Origin: Psococerastis gibbosa
Taxonomy: Eukaryota; Arthropoda; Insecta; Psocodea; Psocidae
DNA: 64,000 nt
Reading direction: 5' to 3'
Assembly (NCBI GenBank): GCA_963971405.1
Contig: OZ020485.1
Location: forward strand, 15,748,001-15,812,000
Of the stretch, positions 23,351-36,099 are shown piece after piece. The notes beneath the pieces are model-generated. The model was not told the origin of the DNA, did no database searches, and was given only the letters and a program-made list of their open reading frames with translations. The position numbers and the translations under genes were made by a program. The first letter of the stretch is position 1; each line of letters begins with the position of its first letter.

Positions 23351-24623
23351 TTACAAGCATCATTATTTGTTTTTTATTTACATTTTTTTATGGAAAAAAC
23401 TCATTGAATTATTATTGTTAACCTATAAGCAGGGTTACCATATTTTGTTTAGTCAACTCCACTCCACATAGACTTTCACGGAATATAATACTGTAAACTG
23501 TTGTTGTTTTTTAGCTTACCTGGGCTACCAGGGTAGATAATTTTTTAAGAAATTAAATTATAGTAAATTGAAACCCATTGGAAATGGAAGATAATATGAC
23601 AGACATTAAAGAAAAATACATTATTATCAGAGTTCGGGAAGCAGGTAGGGGTGGTTTTTAAGGGTACATCTTCATTTCCGACAAAACTGCAAGTCCTATG
23701 GAAAAACATTAAATAGCAAAAAGGTAGGTAATACGAAGATGTACAACTTTAGTGATTACACTTTTTCCACATAAGTCATAACCTCAAATTGTATGGGAAA
23801 AATGCCAAAAATCAAGGTTTTGGTTTTTTATTTTTAACTTTCAACTGGGCTATACCTCAAGTTGCCTTAACAGATTGGATATCCTAATAAATATTATATA
23901 TACAGTATATATAGATATAGATATCCTAATTAATGGATGCATCTTAAGACCCACAGAATATCAAATCGAAAATATAGTTCTTTCTGTCGCTTTTTTGTTC
24001 TTCGTACTCCCTTTTTGACAAACGATAATTCCGGAGAAATCTTAGATACGAACACTTCTCAGGACCCTGGTTTTAAGTCAGGACTATTCGAAGTAAATCC
24101 AGACGTATGGTATGCCTGCCTATAAGATACCTTATCTAGCATATTTTTTATTTTATTGTTACAACTGTCGAGTAGAAATTCATTGTGACTTTGGGGAAAT
24201 TAGGAATTTCAGTTTAATGGACAAACAATAACTCAGTGTTTTATTAAAACTGGTTATTAAAACAAGTGCTGGTTGTTAAACTAAAAAAACGTTAAGAAAT
24301 AACATTGTCAAAGGAAACACCGAATATTAGTGTTTTCTGCCTGGGCCGGGGAAGGGGCTATTGCTTTATTCTTATTGTTATTTGATAACGCCGTCATGCC
24401 CGATAAGTGGAACCTTTTGGCCGGTCGTGTTATCGAAGTTTTTTGGAATATTTTGTTTTGTTTAATGTACTCCCCTACTGGTGGAGTAAACAGTTACGAC
24501 CACTTCTCCGATCGCATGGTATGTCGAAGCTCGCACAAGTTCAAGAAAGGCTACCACCATGCTTCCGAAACCGTTATTATTTTAAGTATTGCGGTACTTT
24601 TTGAACATACTTCGTAAACCATA

Positions 24624-25164
24624 TGTGGTTGTCTGCGATAGCTCAGTAAAATAAAAATAAGTACCTAACTCACAACAGGGGCGTATCCTAATAAGCTAAT
24701 AACTAGGAACTCCAAATTACGCTCCTGAAGGTTTAGGTACCTATGAAAATAGAGTGGACTGTATGAAAATAATATGTTTTGGTAAGAGAATAAGAAATAA
24801 GAGAATAAGCCTACCGTACTCTGCTCACTCGGTGAAGGTGTAGTACAGTAGGTATCTAGTACCTATTATAATATGTAATGTATAGTGTGGTGCTGTAAAG
24901 TGTCTGGGTGTATGTGTTTTGAGTGAATAGGCTACGCTACTTATCTATACTGCCGGAGTCCGTGGCTTGCAAAGTATCCGCAGGAATCACAGCAGGGGCG
25001 AGCACAATAAACACTGTTTAATATAAAGAATAATAACACAAACAAGAGAACAATACAACCACAACTAATAAAATTAATGTAAATTAACAATAGGTAAATA
25101 ATTAGAACCTATCAGAGCCGTTGCAATATTAAGACTGAATGCAGGGTGCGGGGTAGAGTACCTA
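24624..25164 (-). mobile_element. BEL/Pao element, 3' LTR
   Basis: This 541-bp sequence is repeated in the same orientation at 26266-26808 with only a few differences, most visibly short indels near 24855 and 25136. The pair flanks a gag fragment read on the minus strand, so these are LTRs of one minus-strand element and this one is the 3' LTR. On the minus strand the LTR ends in CAACCACA. No clean target duplication is visible outside the pair. Confidence 0.85.
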
Positions 25165-25171
25165 AGCTGCT

Positions 25172-25684
25172 TATTAGGTAATGGAATTTAACGGTAGGTG
25201 TCCAAGACGCACTACTGTTGACTAAGCTGTCAAAAACTGCATACCACATGTCGAAATTGTGGCTTTCAAGAGTAGGGATTTCAATTGGCTTTAACAAGTT
25301 TGGCCCTAAGCCACAAGCAGGGCTGGATTAATTTGACACAGTTCCCTTATCCATGCCATCAATGGCCAAAATCTGCACTTCATCACAAAGACAATAAAAT
25401 TCCTCACGCTCCGCTTCAACCGATATGCGGCTGGAGGTGGAACTTCCGGAATTGATATCCATCAGTTCAGACTCTAAAGATTCGAATTGAGTGACCAATC
25501 CTTCAGTACGCTGAGATTTGGTCTTTAGAGTTCCGGGCGTGAGACATGTGGTGCATTTTAAATATGCTAAAATTGATTTAACGTCATTAATAATCATTGA
25601 CCGTTTGTCAAGCAAAATTTGGAGCCTGCTACAATTAGACGCATCAGGGTCACTTCTAACGGTTCGCCTTCTTGTCGGTGCCAT
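25172..25684 (-). pseudogene. gag: BEL/Pao gag fragment, internally deleted
   Basis: The frame starts at ATG 25684 (MAPTRRRTVRSD) and continues through a predicted helical segment with a Cys-containing middle. An in-frame TAA lies at 25328-25330; the same frame then resumes at once with the LKPIEIPTLESHNFDMW core, which resembles the conserved start of the BEL/Pao gag domain (DUF1759-like). The frame runs directly into the 3' LTR at about 25165-25172. The rest of gag, and all protease, reverse transcriptase, RNase H and integrase, are absent. The copy is dead and sits antisense to the plus strand within FoxB intron 1. It is shown as broken; no repair is proposed. Confidence 0.8.
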
Positions 25685-26265
25685 TTCCGCAATAAATGAA
25701 CCCACAATTCACAAAAAGGAACCTAACGGGACATGCTATACTCAATCCCCTATTTGCACAACACAATGACTATGACACCATAAATTGACCCAAATGTCAG
25801 TTCAATAATAGAAACCGTATAGTATCGGTACCATGTAATGGTGTCTTAACAATAAAGACCGTAAAACCTGCCAATTCCAAAAAAATCCCCCTAAAAGTAT
25901 CTATTGAAAGAGGGTGACGAGAAGGTCAGATCCAGGTACCAGTCCTTGGGTAGTAATATCCCCACGACCAATATAACGGTTACCGTTATACCATACTCTA
26001 TAACATAGGCTACTACTGATTCTAATAGGCTCAATGCCAATAATTAAATATAAAATTATAATAAAATATAATATTGTATTATATCGTAATGCCTATGAAA
26101 ATAATAATATATCAACCAAGAGCTGATAATTGCGAATTGTTGCGCCAGGTAGGTAAATGCAGAACTGGACAATAGCATAAAACAATCGGGGCTAGAAGTA
26201 AGGTATAAAAAGACAAAAGAAAAGAACTATTCAGATCGTAGGACCGATCTGGCTCGTTGGACCAA

Positions 26266-26808
26266 TGTGGTTGTCTGCGATAGCTCAGTAAAATAAAAAT
26301 AAGTACCTAACTCACAACAGGGGCGTATCCTAATAAGCTAATAACTAGGAACTCCAAATTACGCTCCTGAAGGTTTAGGTACCTATGAAAATAGAGTGGA
26401 CTGTATGAAAATAATATGTTTTGGTAAGAGAATAAGAAATAAGAGAATAAGCCTACCGTACTCTGCTCACTCGGTGAAGGTGTAGTACAGTAGGTAGACC
26501 TATTATAATATGTAATGTATAGTGTGGTGCTGTAAAGTGTCTGGGTGTATGTGTTTTGAGTGAATAGGCTACGCCACTTATCTATACTGCCGGAGTCCGT
26601 GGCTTGCAAAGTATCCGCAGGAATCACAGCAGGGGCGAGCACAATAAACACTGTTTAATATAAAGAATAATAACACAAACAAGAGAACACTACAACCACA
26701 ACTAATAAAATTAATGTAAATTAACAATAGGTAAATAATTAGAACCTATCGGAGCCGTTGCAATATTAAGACTGAAATCTGAATACAGGGTGCGGGGTAG
26801 AGTACCTA
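26266..26808 (-). mobile_element. BEL/Pao element, 5' LTR
   Basis: This is the 543-bp partner of the repeat at 24624-25164. Immediately inside it on the minus strand comes TTGGTCCAACGAGCCAG. The TGGTCC start one base after the LTR suits a tRNA primer-binding site; the tRNA was not identified. The two LTRs are very similar, so insertion was fairly recent and the internal deletion came during or after it. Confidence 0.85.
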
Positions 26809-28677
26809 GCAGATTTTAGGGGTAGGTAGGTACCTCTGCGTCAACAACCCGCAACTATGTTTAGCTTGTGCAATGCGAGGCATTCACGGACACCATATAA
26901 GCAACAAAATACGGCAAAGGGCGTTCGAGAACAAGGCTCTAATCAGGCAGGGAATGTCGCATCATGTAAAGCAATAAGGTATAGGTACGGTAATTATAGA
27001 ATTACAGGTATACAGGTAGTGCCTGTTATCTAACGTAAAATTACACATTATAACTCATTTTCTCGAGTGCAGCGTACAGATGCAATTATGTACCTTTGGT
27101 GCAGAAATCGGCACTTGTTATAGTTGTTACAGGCATTATGCATCATTGCGCCTGCGCGGAACCTAGTTTATGTATGTCGATTGCTCTTGTACTTACGGAC
27201 ATATATATATTGCTCGTCTATTTGTTTACTTATTTACCTACTTGGTATTTGCTTGGGGCCCAGGTGCTGCTTAAACATCATAATCTAAAACCATAATGGC
27301 GCACTTCATATAGGACAGAAATTTTCGAAAAATGTTTAAGTCTGCCTATAAAAAAAAAATTGATCCCGAAAAATTAAAAAAAAAAATTGGTTGTTAAGTC
27401 GGTTTACGGACGATAGTTTAACGTGACAACTCCTAAATTAACTTAAACTTAGTAAATATATAGCTGGAAAGAGAAAGAAATGAGGAAAAGCCCGTAGAAG
27501 CCCTTAAGTAGTTTGAATTTTTTATTTATAGGTAGATAGGCCTAATAACGCGGCCGGAAGAGGCCCATTTTTGTTTAAAATCGTGCGCACCCCCTGACGT
27601 TGTACACCCTCAAAGCCAAACCACTTGCTTGATAACGACAAACATAGCATGGCATGAAAGAGGAAGAATAGGCGAAGACATGGGTATAATTTAAGATAGG
27701 CCATCTTCATCACCCCAAAAAATTGCGAAAATATGTATTTATACTCGTTTGAAACCCTAATTCATACTGCTTCTAATGAGACATTAAAAATTAATTTCGG
27801 TTGAAAATTGCAGGCTGTGGAATTTTTTTTACTCTATGCATGTGAATTCAAAAGTACCCTTTGAACCTGTTTTCCGCCGAAACAGTAATGGCTTACCAAC
27901 TCACTTGAGCCTGAACGAAGAGACGGATAGTAAAACTGAATACATGTCTAAAAAGAGTAAGAAAGGTGAAAAAGAAGTAGTTTTTTTGATGTTTTCAAAT
28001 TGATATTAACCCCTCCAAAAACGCGGCCGAAAAAGGCTTATTTTCGCTGAAAATCGACCAATTCCTGCCAAATTTGGGCGCACCTCCTCACGTTTCCAAA
28101 GTCGAAACTCTTGCCCTATCACAACAAATATAGCATGACTTGAAAGAAGAATAATAGACAAACACATGGGTATAATTTAAATTGAGATGGACCTTCTACA
28201 TCTGCCCAAAAACCACATTTACTAAAATGCGGCGGCAGATCGTTGTCAAGATCGTTGTCAATCGTTACTGATTGGTGTTACACTTTTTCGTAGATGGACC
28301 CAGTCTTCCAGCCAGCACTCATCGATTTATTAGACGTTGTCACGTCAAAAATTTACATAAGTCATTGTGTTTGTAGCTGTACTTGATGAGGAGTTAAGTA
28401 AATACCATATAATTTCAATTAATTAAATCTACATATTAAGTTATGCATTAAAACAGGGTTTCGAAAATTGTCAAATAGCCTATTAAGGGCAACCAACGTT
28501 TAAAAGATGAAAATCTCAAGGAAGCGTTTTGGTTTTTCATACATAGCTCCTATCAGATCACTAGCTCAACCTCCCTTACCATCGAATGGGTCAGAAGCCA
28601 ACGTGTACAGGCATAGTCAAGCTGATTTCGTGATTTCGAGAAAGACGCACAGATCAATTTTGATGGTCTGTATCTTG

Positions 28678-28919
28678 CAGTGGCGGCGCTAGAAATTTGA
28701 AGGCGGGGGGGCCATGGGGGGCATGACTTCTATCCGGGGGGGGGGGGGCAATGAAAAAACGAAACCTTTTTCATTGGGAGTAGGTATACGGTTCAATAAT
28801 TCTCCAATTTAACAACATGTAAAATATCTGAAAAGTGGGGGGCCACGGAGGGGCCGGAGAAACTGTTGGGGGGGGGGGGGGGCCAGGCCCCCTCGGGCAC
28901 CCCCGCAGCGCCGCCACTG
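28678..28919. mobile_element. hAT-type MITE with perfect 8-bp TSD
   Basis: The left end CAGTGGCGGCGCTAGAAA and the inverse of the right end (CAGTGGCGGCGCTGCGGG) are terminal inverted repeats. A perfect target duplication GTATCTTG flanks the element (28670-28677 and 28920-28927). The interior carries three long poly-G tracts. A related copy with only the left end visible starts at about 52015. The element lies in FoxB intron 1. Confidence 0.92.
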
Positions 28920-29089
28920 GTATCTTGTTAACGGTGGAAAATATTTTCAATCCCTTATACCGCAGCAACTATAGTACGGTAGGAATTTTAACTGTTCATC
29001 ACATAGATTATCTCTCAGAGATGGTCATGGTGCAGTTATCTCAAAAAATAAGAAAATGTCACTTGCATACACATTGGCTTCTAACCAGG

Positions 29090-29160
29090 GATGGATCCAG
29101 CCCATTGGGGGGGGGGGTAGTATTGGGTCAAAATAAGTTAAAACTCGTATTTTCATTGAC
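29090..29160 (+). mobile_element. hAT-like MITE left end
   Basis: CAGGGATGGATCCAGCCCATTGGGG followed by a G-run and GGGTCAAAA matches the left half of the element at 29883. No right end was found. Confidence 0.5.
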
Positions 29161-29882
29161 GTGCTGATTGCTGATGGTCAAATTCATTTTATTCAGAAAC
29201 TGAGCTTGGATACACGATCCAACTTGGTTGTACAACTAAGGCTCAACGACTCATACTTATCATTTAAGTGACGCTTACATCGTGTTATTATTTTTGTATG
29301 TTATTTTGGATCAGCTGACGTAGTTTTCCGAAGTACCGGTAGTAACACAAACGATTAGACTGAATTGGCCGACTGATTTTGTTGATGTTTTCGTTATATT
29401 TTTTGCAATGTTATTATAATAATATTCATATAACTGAGGATAGAGGGCGAAAGGCATTATTGTTAATCGAGTACTATTATATATATATATGTATCTAACT
29501 TACATAATTTTGTTTTTTTCAATAAAGACTTTATTATTGTTATTATTAAAATCCGTGCTGTCATGAGTGTTAGAGATAGATCCTGATTATCAACACTAAA
29601 GATCAAGACTAAATCTGCTGCTCCAGGACCGTCTTCTACTGGGATAGAAAACTTACCAACAGGGTAGTACAACTTGGACACACACGATTCAAGCTGATCT
29701 GCGGCAGGCTAAATTGTACAACCCAATTGGATCGTGAATTTGTAGTCTATTTTTAAATGTTAACGGTAATGGGGTAATGCTATTTTTAAGAAAGAGTTAG
29801 TTGGACTTACATTGTCTGCTGTGTTCATAGCCATTAGAGGCATGGGCCTCATAGTCATCGAACAATTAGGGTTGAGTCCAAT

Positions 29883-30043
29883 CAGGGACGGATCCAGCCC
29901 ATTTGGGGGGGGGGGGTGGTTGTGGGTCAAAACAGGAAAAACATATGTAGGATCGATTAAATTAGAGCGCAATAACTTAATTTACAATAAATTTACCAAA
30001 TTTTGGGGGGGGGGGCAGCTACCCCCCTCTGTAACCGTCCCTG
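29883..30043. mobile_element. hAT-type MITE, 161 bp
   Basis: The left end CAGGGACGGATCCAGCCC and the inverse of the right end (CAGGGACGGTTACAGAGG) form terminal repeats. Flanks AGTCCAAT (29875-29882) and AGTCCATT (30044-30051) match at 7 of 8 positions. G-runs lie inside both ends. A minus-strand relative occurs at about 36650-36722. It is in FoxB intron 1. Confidence 0.85.
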
Positions 30044-30059
30044 AGTCCATTGGCAGGGG

Positions 30060-31950
30060 AAGGGGGTATTTGTATAGCTTAATATAATAAAATCCCAACT
30101 GAGAGTGGCGAGAAACTCTACTAATAACATCCCTAAATTGCTTAGAGACCATCTTTTATGTAGGGAAAGCTTGCTACACTGTCCCTGAGGCACTAGCAGT
30201 ACTAGCACAATGACAACGACAGAACTACCTGATTTTGATGACAATTGACATTTTACGATTTTACTTTATACTTTCTTGTTGATTTTCCATATGCATACAT
30301 ATTTATTTATTTATTATAATTACAATTTTGCATTCACGGCCTGAGTCCGATTATTTAGCAGCTGAAAGCAGATCGACCACGGCATATCAGCCCAGATTCT
30401 ACTGCTTCATGGTTGCTATATAATGCCGTACTGATATGTGGCCTCTAAAATCATCTGGAAGGCCATGGTGTTGTGATCTTACAATCTCGCAAATTGAAAA
30501 TTGAAAATTCTTTTATACAGTGTATAATTTAGTTATTGAATTATATCTAAACAAAAATTCTCCTGTAGTGATATTGTCAGTGCAGAATTAAAAATATTTG
30601 CAGTTCCTAATTCACACATTTTTCTAGCAGCTCTAAGAGTTCCGTCGGATGAGTTATGAACCGATTATACAAATCCTAGTGAGTGGTACCAATGGTACCA
30701 TATACCACATTTGAAACGAGCTTCTGTGTAATGTTCCAGAAAGGAGACTTTTAAACATACATATATTTAAATAATTTAATTTCACTCGGTTACTCATGTT
30801 AACTAAAAATTAACCTATGACATTTGTTTTCATCTCCAACCTGTTTAATTAAGGATATGAGGATATGAAACGTGGATATAGGCCACTTATAGATTGCCCA
30901 AAAGGCCAAAAATCATTCAGTTTTTTATTTTTGTTTTAATTAACTAAGCATGTTATTGGTTAATCTGTTCAAGTTGTATAGTCTTGTAGAAGGCTATTTT
31001 CCACATAGAACAATATTATAGTAATAAATTTAATTATAACGTGTTTTTCATTTTTAGTATTAGATAATTTTTCCATGAATTTCATAATTCGGTAAATTTC
31101 TGTCGTCTATCAGTTTCACAGAAAACCTGTACAATTAAACTAAATCTATAGGATGGGTGGCGCCCATGCGACTTGCAAACCGACACCCAAAATATGTCTT
31201 GGCATTATACTAGATAGAACGGAATTTTCCAGACATGCTAAAGCTATACCTACTTTTAATTACATACTAAGGAATCGCAGCCCCCCCCCTCCGAAAAAAA
31301 ATCCTGGTTTCAAGCCTGTACACACACCACACAGTCAGACATAACGACATAGGCTTATATTGCTATTGATGGGCTTTTAATGGACGTAGACCCACATGAA
31401 GTGCGTCCCATTGAATCTTGCCCTGCCAACGACCCCATTGCTTTCCGTACATTATTGGTATTTTTCCTCAATGTCAACTCACACCGACTACAAGTGCCGA
31501 TATTCAAGCTCCGACATGGTAACCACTGACATTGTAACAGGCGTTAGCTCGACCAAGTATATAGGAACTAGTCACCACAGTATATAAGATACTATGATAA
31601 CTATTAAATATATTCAGTATATACAGTAGACTACGCTTATTGGAAACACTCTGGGACGTGAGTGTTATGTTTCAATTACCCGATTGTTTACATTACGCGA
31701 ATATACATAAAAATGGTTCAAATGCGAGACCGCGAGGGTATTGGGTATTGAGGTATTGGACTATTAACATTTAACGCTGGCCGCTCCGTTTTAAGCCATC
31801 TGTCTGCAGCTTCTGGGTTCGCGTCCCCCCTGTTCTCCGTGCGGTTTTCTGAAAACAATGTTCTCCCATTTCTTCCAACGCTGGAACCAGCTTTCTAAAG
31901 CTACAAAATCGGCTATCCCCAATTAGTAGTATTAAAATATAGAAAAAAAC
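30060..31950. other. FoxB intron 1, proximal part
   Basis: Apart from a poly-C run near 31281 and short AT-rich repeats, I see no gene or clear element between the hAT MITE and FoxB exon 1. Confidence 0.5.
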
Positions 31951-31955
31951 CTTAC

Positions 31956-32278
31956 CTCTTTCTTCTCCGAAGCAAACTGCCATTTTCAAACATATCTAGA
32001 GCGTTCGGATGCAAGGCCCAGTAGGCCCCCTTGCCGGGCCGATCAGGCCGTCGGGGAATCTTGATAAAACAATCATTAAAAGATAAATTATGCCGTAACG
32101 AATTCTGCCACCGTTGCGTATTACGCCTATAATATGGAAAACGTTCGGTAATAAACCGGTAAATTTCGGAAAGTGGTAACATTTTTTCCGGGCTACTCCA
32201 AATCGCCATAGCCGTCAGCGAAATATAGGAATAGGGCGGCTTTTGGTCACCGTATGATTCGCGGCTAGGCCGCGGCAT
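31956..32278 (-). CDS. FoxB: FoxB forkhead transcription factor, exon 1
   Basis: It encodes the N-terminus and whole forkhead DNA-binding domain of a nuclear transcription factor. Residues 1-12 ([12 protein letters not shown]) are the FoxB-type start, followed by [20 protein letters not shown], the wing and helix region [19 protein letters not shown] (recognition helix 3), and [10 protein letters not shown]. The exon ends in [13 protein letters not shown] at a GTAAGG donor. The very short N-terminus before the domain and the MFENGS(L/F)LRRRKR end are diagnostic of FoxB (Drosophila fd96Ca/fd96Cb, vertebrate FOXB1/2). The start is the ATG at 32278; nothing conserved lies upstream. The predicted protein over three exons is 278 residues, within the family range. 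FoxB genes act in neural and segmental patterning. It lies upstream of exon 2 by 10.5 kb. Confidence 0.96.
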
Positions 32279-32279
32279 T

Positions 32280-35200
32280 TTTTCGAAATAAATCTAAGAG
32301 TTTATTAGTAATTAACTAACAGTTAATAATCACAAACATTGCACGAAGTTGAAAATCACTAACCGTCAAATATACGAACGCTAGAGTACAGGCATTCATC
32401 AACAACTGAAGTCCAACTACTAAAAAGCTGTCCAGATGTTCTGGAATCCTATTGGCTGGAATTCGGTTAAGGCTCAAAGCTAAAACAAGATTTACACCAA
32501 TCCTTGTTCAAGTCAATACGGTTTCCCGTTCTTCTTTCTATAAAAAAAACCTTCAATAGGCCCATCTGTCACTAAGTTCCTAAAACATAGCGGGCTAATA
32601 TTACATTATTTTTCACATAAACTGTAAGTAAAAAAATAAACAGCTCAAAATGATGCAAAAAATAACCGAATAACCGGACATTTTAATTTGTAGATAGACT
32701 GTTATTGTGTGTTGTTTGAATTCAGTGAACCGGTTATTCTCCTATGTTTAGCTTATTTATTAACAGCTGACATGTTACAGCCAATGGGAGCTCAGCTACC
32801 TCATCTTGCCCGTTGTACACCCTTTGTTTTGTACAAATTGCCCGTAAACACGGCTGTTGTTTAAAGTTTGACTGGGCGGGGTTTATGTGTTGAGATTTAT
32901 TAGGATGCCTCTGCTGATATTTGAATAGACCATGGAGGTTTCTCCACTAATTAACTTTTATGTCATATGGCAAATAGTGAGGAAATTAGGTATAGACCCT
33001 TCCATTTATATTATTTTTTAGTAAGGGGGTATACCCTAGATACCCGTATGATCTTTTGTTTAATTTTAAAAAAGTGTGAACACTTTCCTCTTTCACTCTA
33101 CGAAACCATCGTTATATAAATAATTAGATTACTCGTGACTTCGTGGTATTTCATTTTAATAAACAAAAAAAGTGGGTTTTTTAGAGAAAGTTAATTTCTT
33201 AACGATTATTTGGGTTTTACTAATTCGGGTTGTTATAACAAGTTTTTCTAAAACATTTTTTTGTTATTATTTGTTTAATAAACCATGGCATCGTAGTTGG
33301 AAAGGCCTTATTAGTAGAAACTGTGAAACAACAAGGATATCGTTGTGGGGATACTCCGATTTGGAAAAAGGAATCAGGGCTGTAGCCTGGGGGGGGGGGG
33401 CAGGGGGCTCAGCCCCCCAAACGTTCTGTCGCACCCCCCCCCCCAAGTAAAGTTTAGTACCTATGCCTAATATAAATTCAAAAAATAGCCATAGTTAATT
33501 CAAAAAAATCGTTTTGTAAAATTTGATTTGGATTCACGGAGAATAGCTTAGATCTGATAATGACAACCCAAAAAACCTAGCTGCCGCCCCCCCCCCCCCC
33601 CAAAGGTTACCCAGCCCCCTTAATGCTGCTTTCTCAGCGCTACGGCCCTGCCAGAAATGGAAAGAAATGAAACATAATGTGTTTAAATTCCATAACAATG
33701 TACACCTGCATTAACAAGAAATCGATGTTTTCATTATTACAAAATTGAAGTGAAATTCAAGTTGGACAGTGGACTGGATAGAGTAGTATGATCCAGTAAA
33801 GTATTTCCGAATTGGCGGACTACCCGCACGCCTGGGGACACAAATTTTAGGGGTGGCAATATGTTGGAATCAATATTAAAAAAATAAAATAATTGCAATG
33901 AGCATTACATACAAGTAGATCCACCCAAAAGTCATAATCGCGTTTTGCGTGGAAACGGCTCAACAAAAAGGTCCGTAAAGAAGCGACCAAACAGTTTTGT
34001 CCATGCCGCAAGAATTTGCCAAAAACCTTTTTACCTAATCATCAGCTGGGCAAGCATTGGGGTAACCTTAGTGATATCGGGGAGGGAGCTGACAGGGCAA
34101 AATTCGCTGCCTAGAGGCGGGAATACCTAATTACGGCCGTGAGGTGGTGATGTGACCACCTTAGGCGCGAAAGCTCCAGGGGCACTAACGGCTTATGTAT
34201 GATGTAGTGGGATTAACGGGTTTTAACTATTGTGAGCAGTAAAGTTTAGATTTGACAGACGAATATAATGACTCCAAGAAGAAAGAGTTCGGGAGTTTCC
34301 CCCGGTGTGGAAATAACTTTTGTTTTATACAAAACGTCAGGCCATCAAGCACGCCTACCATTTGCCAAACGGATCGATCTGATCTTGTGCAGACTGAAAA
34401 AATACGTATTTCCTAATTCTTGAAAAAAAAAATTATATAGGTAGACAGTTCTATGGTACACAATAAAAACCTGTTTCAAGCTTAAAACAGGATGGAACAT
34501 GGGCCCATAAGCCTATCCTAAGGTCGAACCAAAGCTAGATAGATCAATCAAAATACAACTGAATCTGAAGAGAGTGTACTGTAAAAATTTTATTTTGGAA
34601 ATAAATTTTGATTGATTGATTGATATATTATATATGGCAACACACTAGAAGCGTGGTACCAACGGTTTACGGTAATTCTCATTCATAGTGTTATTAAATA
34701 AAGTATAAACTTATAAACAAGGTTCTGATGTGTTGTAATAATAATTCCTGTTTAAACAGTCAAGTTATTAGGCCCGATCCGACGATGATATTTAAAATTT
34801 AAGAGACGCTTATCTCTCAAGTGCCGTTTTCTGTTCGTGTTTGCCATCTTATTCGAATGCCTATTTTAAGCACGTTACACATTTCACACGCAGTTTATAC
34901 TTGATTTGAAAAGCCTGGGAGTTTGTGATTATGCAACCATGTACGAAAAATTGCCAGTAATTTTAATATTGAAATTTCGGGTTACGGCCATTTTCATGTG
35001 ATGCACCAAATGAAATTTAATAAGTTAACCTGCCTTCCTAAAACAGCGTGCAATGCCATACATATTTTCCAAAATGTCGTGGTAAATCTGTTATTTGACT
35101 TCCTCCAATAATACTGAAATAAATTAAATTAGATTAGTGAGAGTTTTTTTTTTAGTTGTGCAAGCTACATTTAGGTGAAAAGCTACTTGAATTATAGTAA

Positions 35201-35890
35201 ATATGTAGAAGAGTGGGCACTCCGGTTCGCCCGCTGCTGAATGGGGACCCTCCCCCAACTTAAGAAAAATTTAAGTGTCGAAAAATGGTATTCGCTCACC
35301 TACATGAAGGCATGCTATTTTACAATTCTTATATTGTTTTATTATCCAAAAGGATGATATTTCAAGCCTAGTTATCTCTTATTAATATTATAAATACCCA
35401 ACCAACATGATTATAAACATCAAGCAATGTTGTTTAAAAATTACATTCATCCTCAAATTTGATTTTTAATCCAGAAGCTACGCTCGAGAAAAGAGAGTTA
35501 AAATATATGACTTTGAATTAGATTTAAAAAAAATACCTGTTCTTATCCAAGTGAGTTCACACTGCGGTACGCCCATCTTTATTAAAAGGAAGAAAACCGA
35601 TTTACAACCTTTACAAGTAAGAAATTCCTGCGTACCCTAACAAACCTGAACCTTCTATTACTCAACTTAGAAAAAATCAACTCGAAATATTGAGAAACCT
35701 ACAAAGAATCATTCGGAACCATAAAAGCAGGCATAGTGGATGAGTTTTTTTATAATAATTCGGCATCTTCTATTAACGAAAACTTGCACACTTTGGTCCT
35801 ATCAGCGGTATCTTGAAACACAATAAATTGTAAAACCAATCCATTTAAGAACAATTTATGTTTGAACCTCGTATTAGGATATTCGTGATT
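32280..35890. other. FoxB upstream region and intergenic DNA
   Basis: No gene is supported. Poly-G/C tracts at about 33390-33443 and 33587-33601, between CAGGGCTGTAGCC and the inverse of CAGGGCCGTAGCG (about 33376-33653), suggest a hAT-like element, but the flanking 8-mers do not match. The first few hundred bases next to 32279 should hold the FoxB promoter; I see no clear TATA box. Confidence 0.4.
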
Positions 35891-35898
35891 GCCTCAAC

Positions 35899-36084
35899 AT
35901 GTCAGGCCCGGCCTTGATTATGAGTGATCAGAGTAGTTTATCTGAGACCAATCGGCTGTCTAAAGTAAATGGGAAGAAATTGACCATCATTCCATCGGTG
36001 GAAGAGGCTGAAGACATTTTAACTGGGCTCATCTTCGATGGATACAGGGTGTCTCACTGGATGTTGGTTACACTAACATTGTGA
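35899..36084 (+). CDS. Possible short ORF or first exon, unknown
   Basis: The 61-codon frame from ATG 35899 has a natural-looking composition for its first 50 residues (LTIIPSVEEAEDILTGLIFD) and then degenerates. A coding end near ATACAGG|GTGTCT is possible but the donor is weak. I recognise no domain and find no partner exon before the dehydrogenase at 37099. Confidence 0.25.
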   Translation: MSGPALIMSDQSSLSETNRLSKVNGKKLTIIPSVEEAEDILTGLIFDGYRVSHWMLVTLTL

Positions 36085-36099
36085 TGTACCTAGTGCCGG

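Noticed and set aside
24330..24617. Two overlapping plus-strand ORFs of 65-95 codons
   Set aside because: Neither frame has a recognisable domain or convincing splice sites, and both overlap in the same short stretch just before the BEL/Pao LTR.
28771..29167. Gly/Pro-rich ORFs on both strands
   Set aside because: They arise from the poly-G interior of the hAT-type MITE at 28678-28919.
33376..33653. A further hAT-type MITE
   Set aside because: Ends CAGGGCTGTAGCC and inverse CAGGGCCGTAGCG look right, but the flanking 8-mers (AAAGGAAT and CCAGAAAT) do not match well enough to call.
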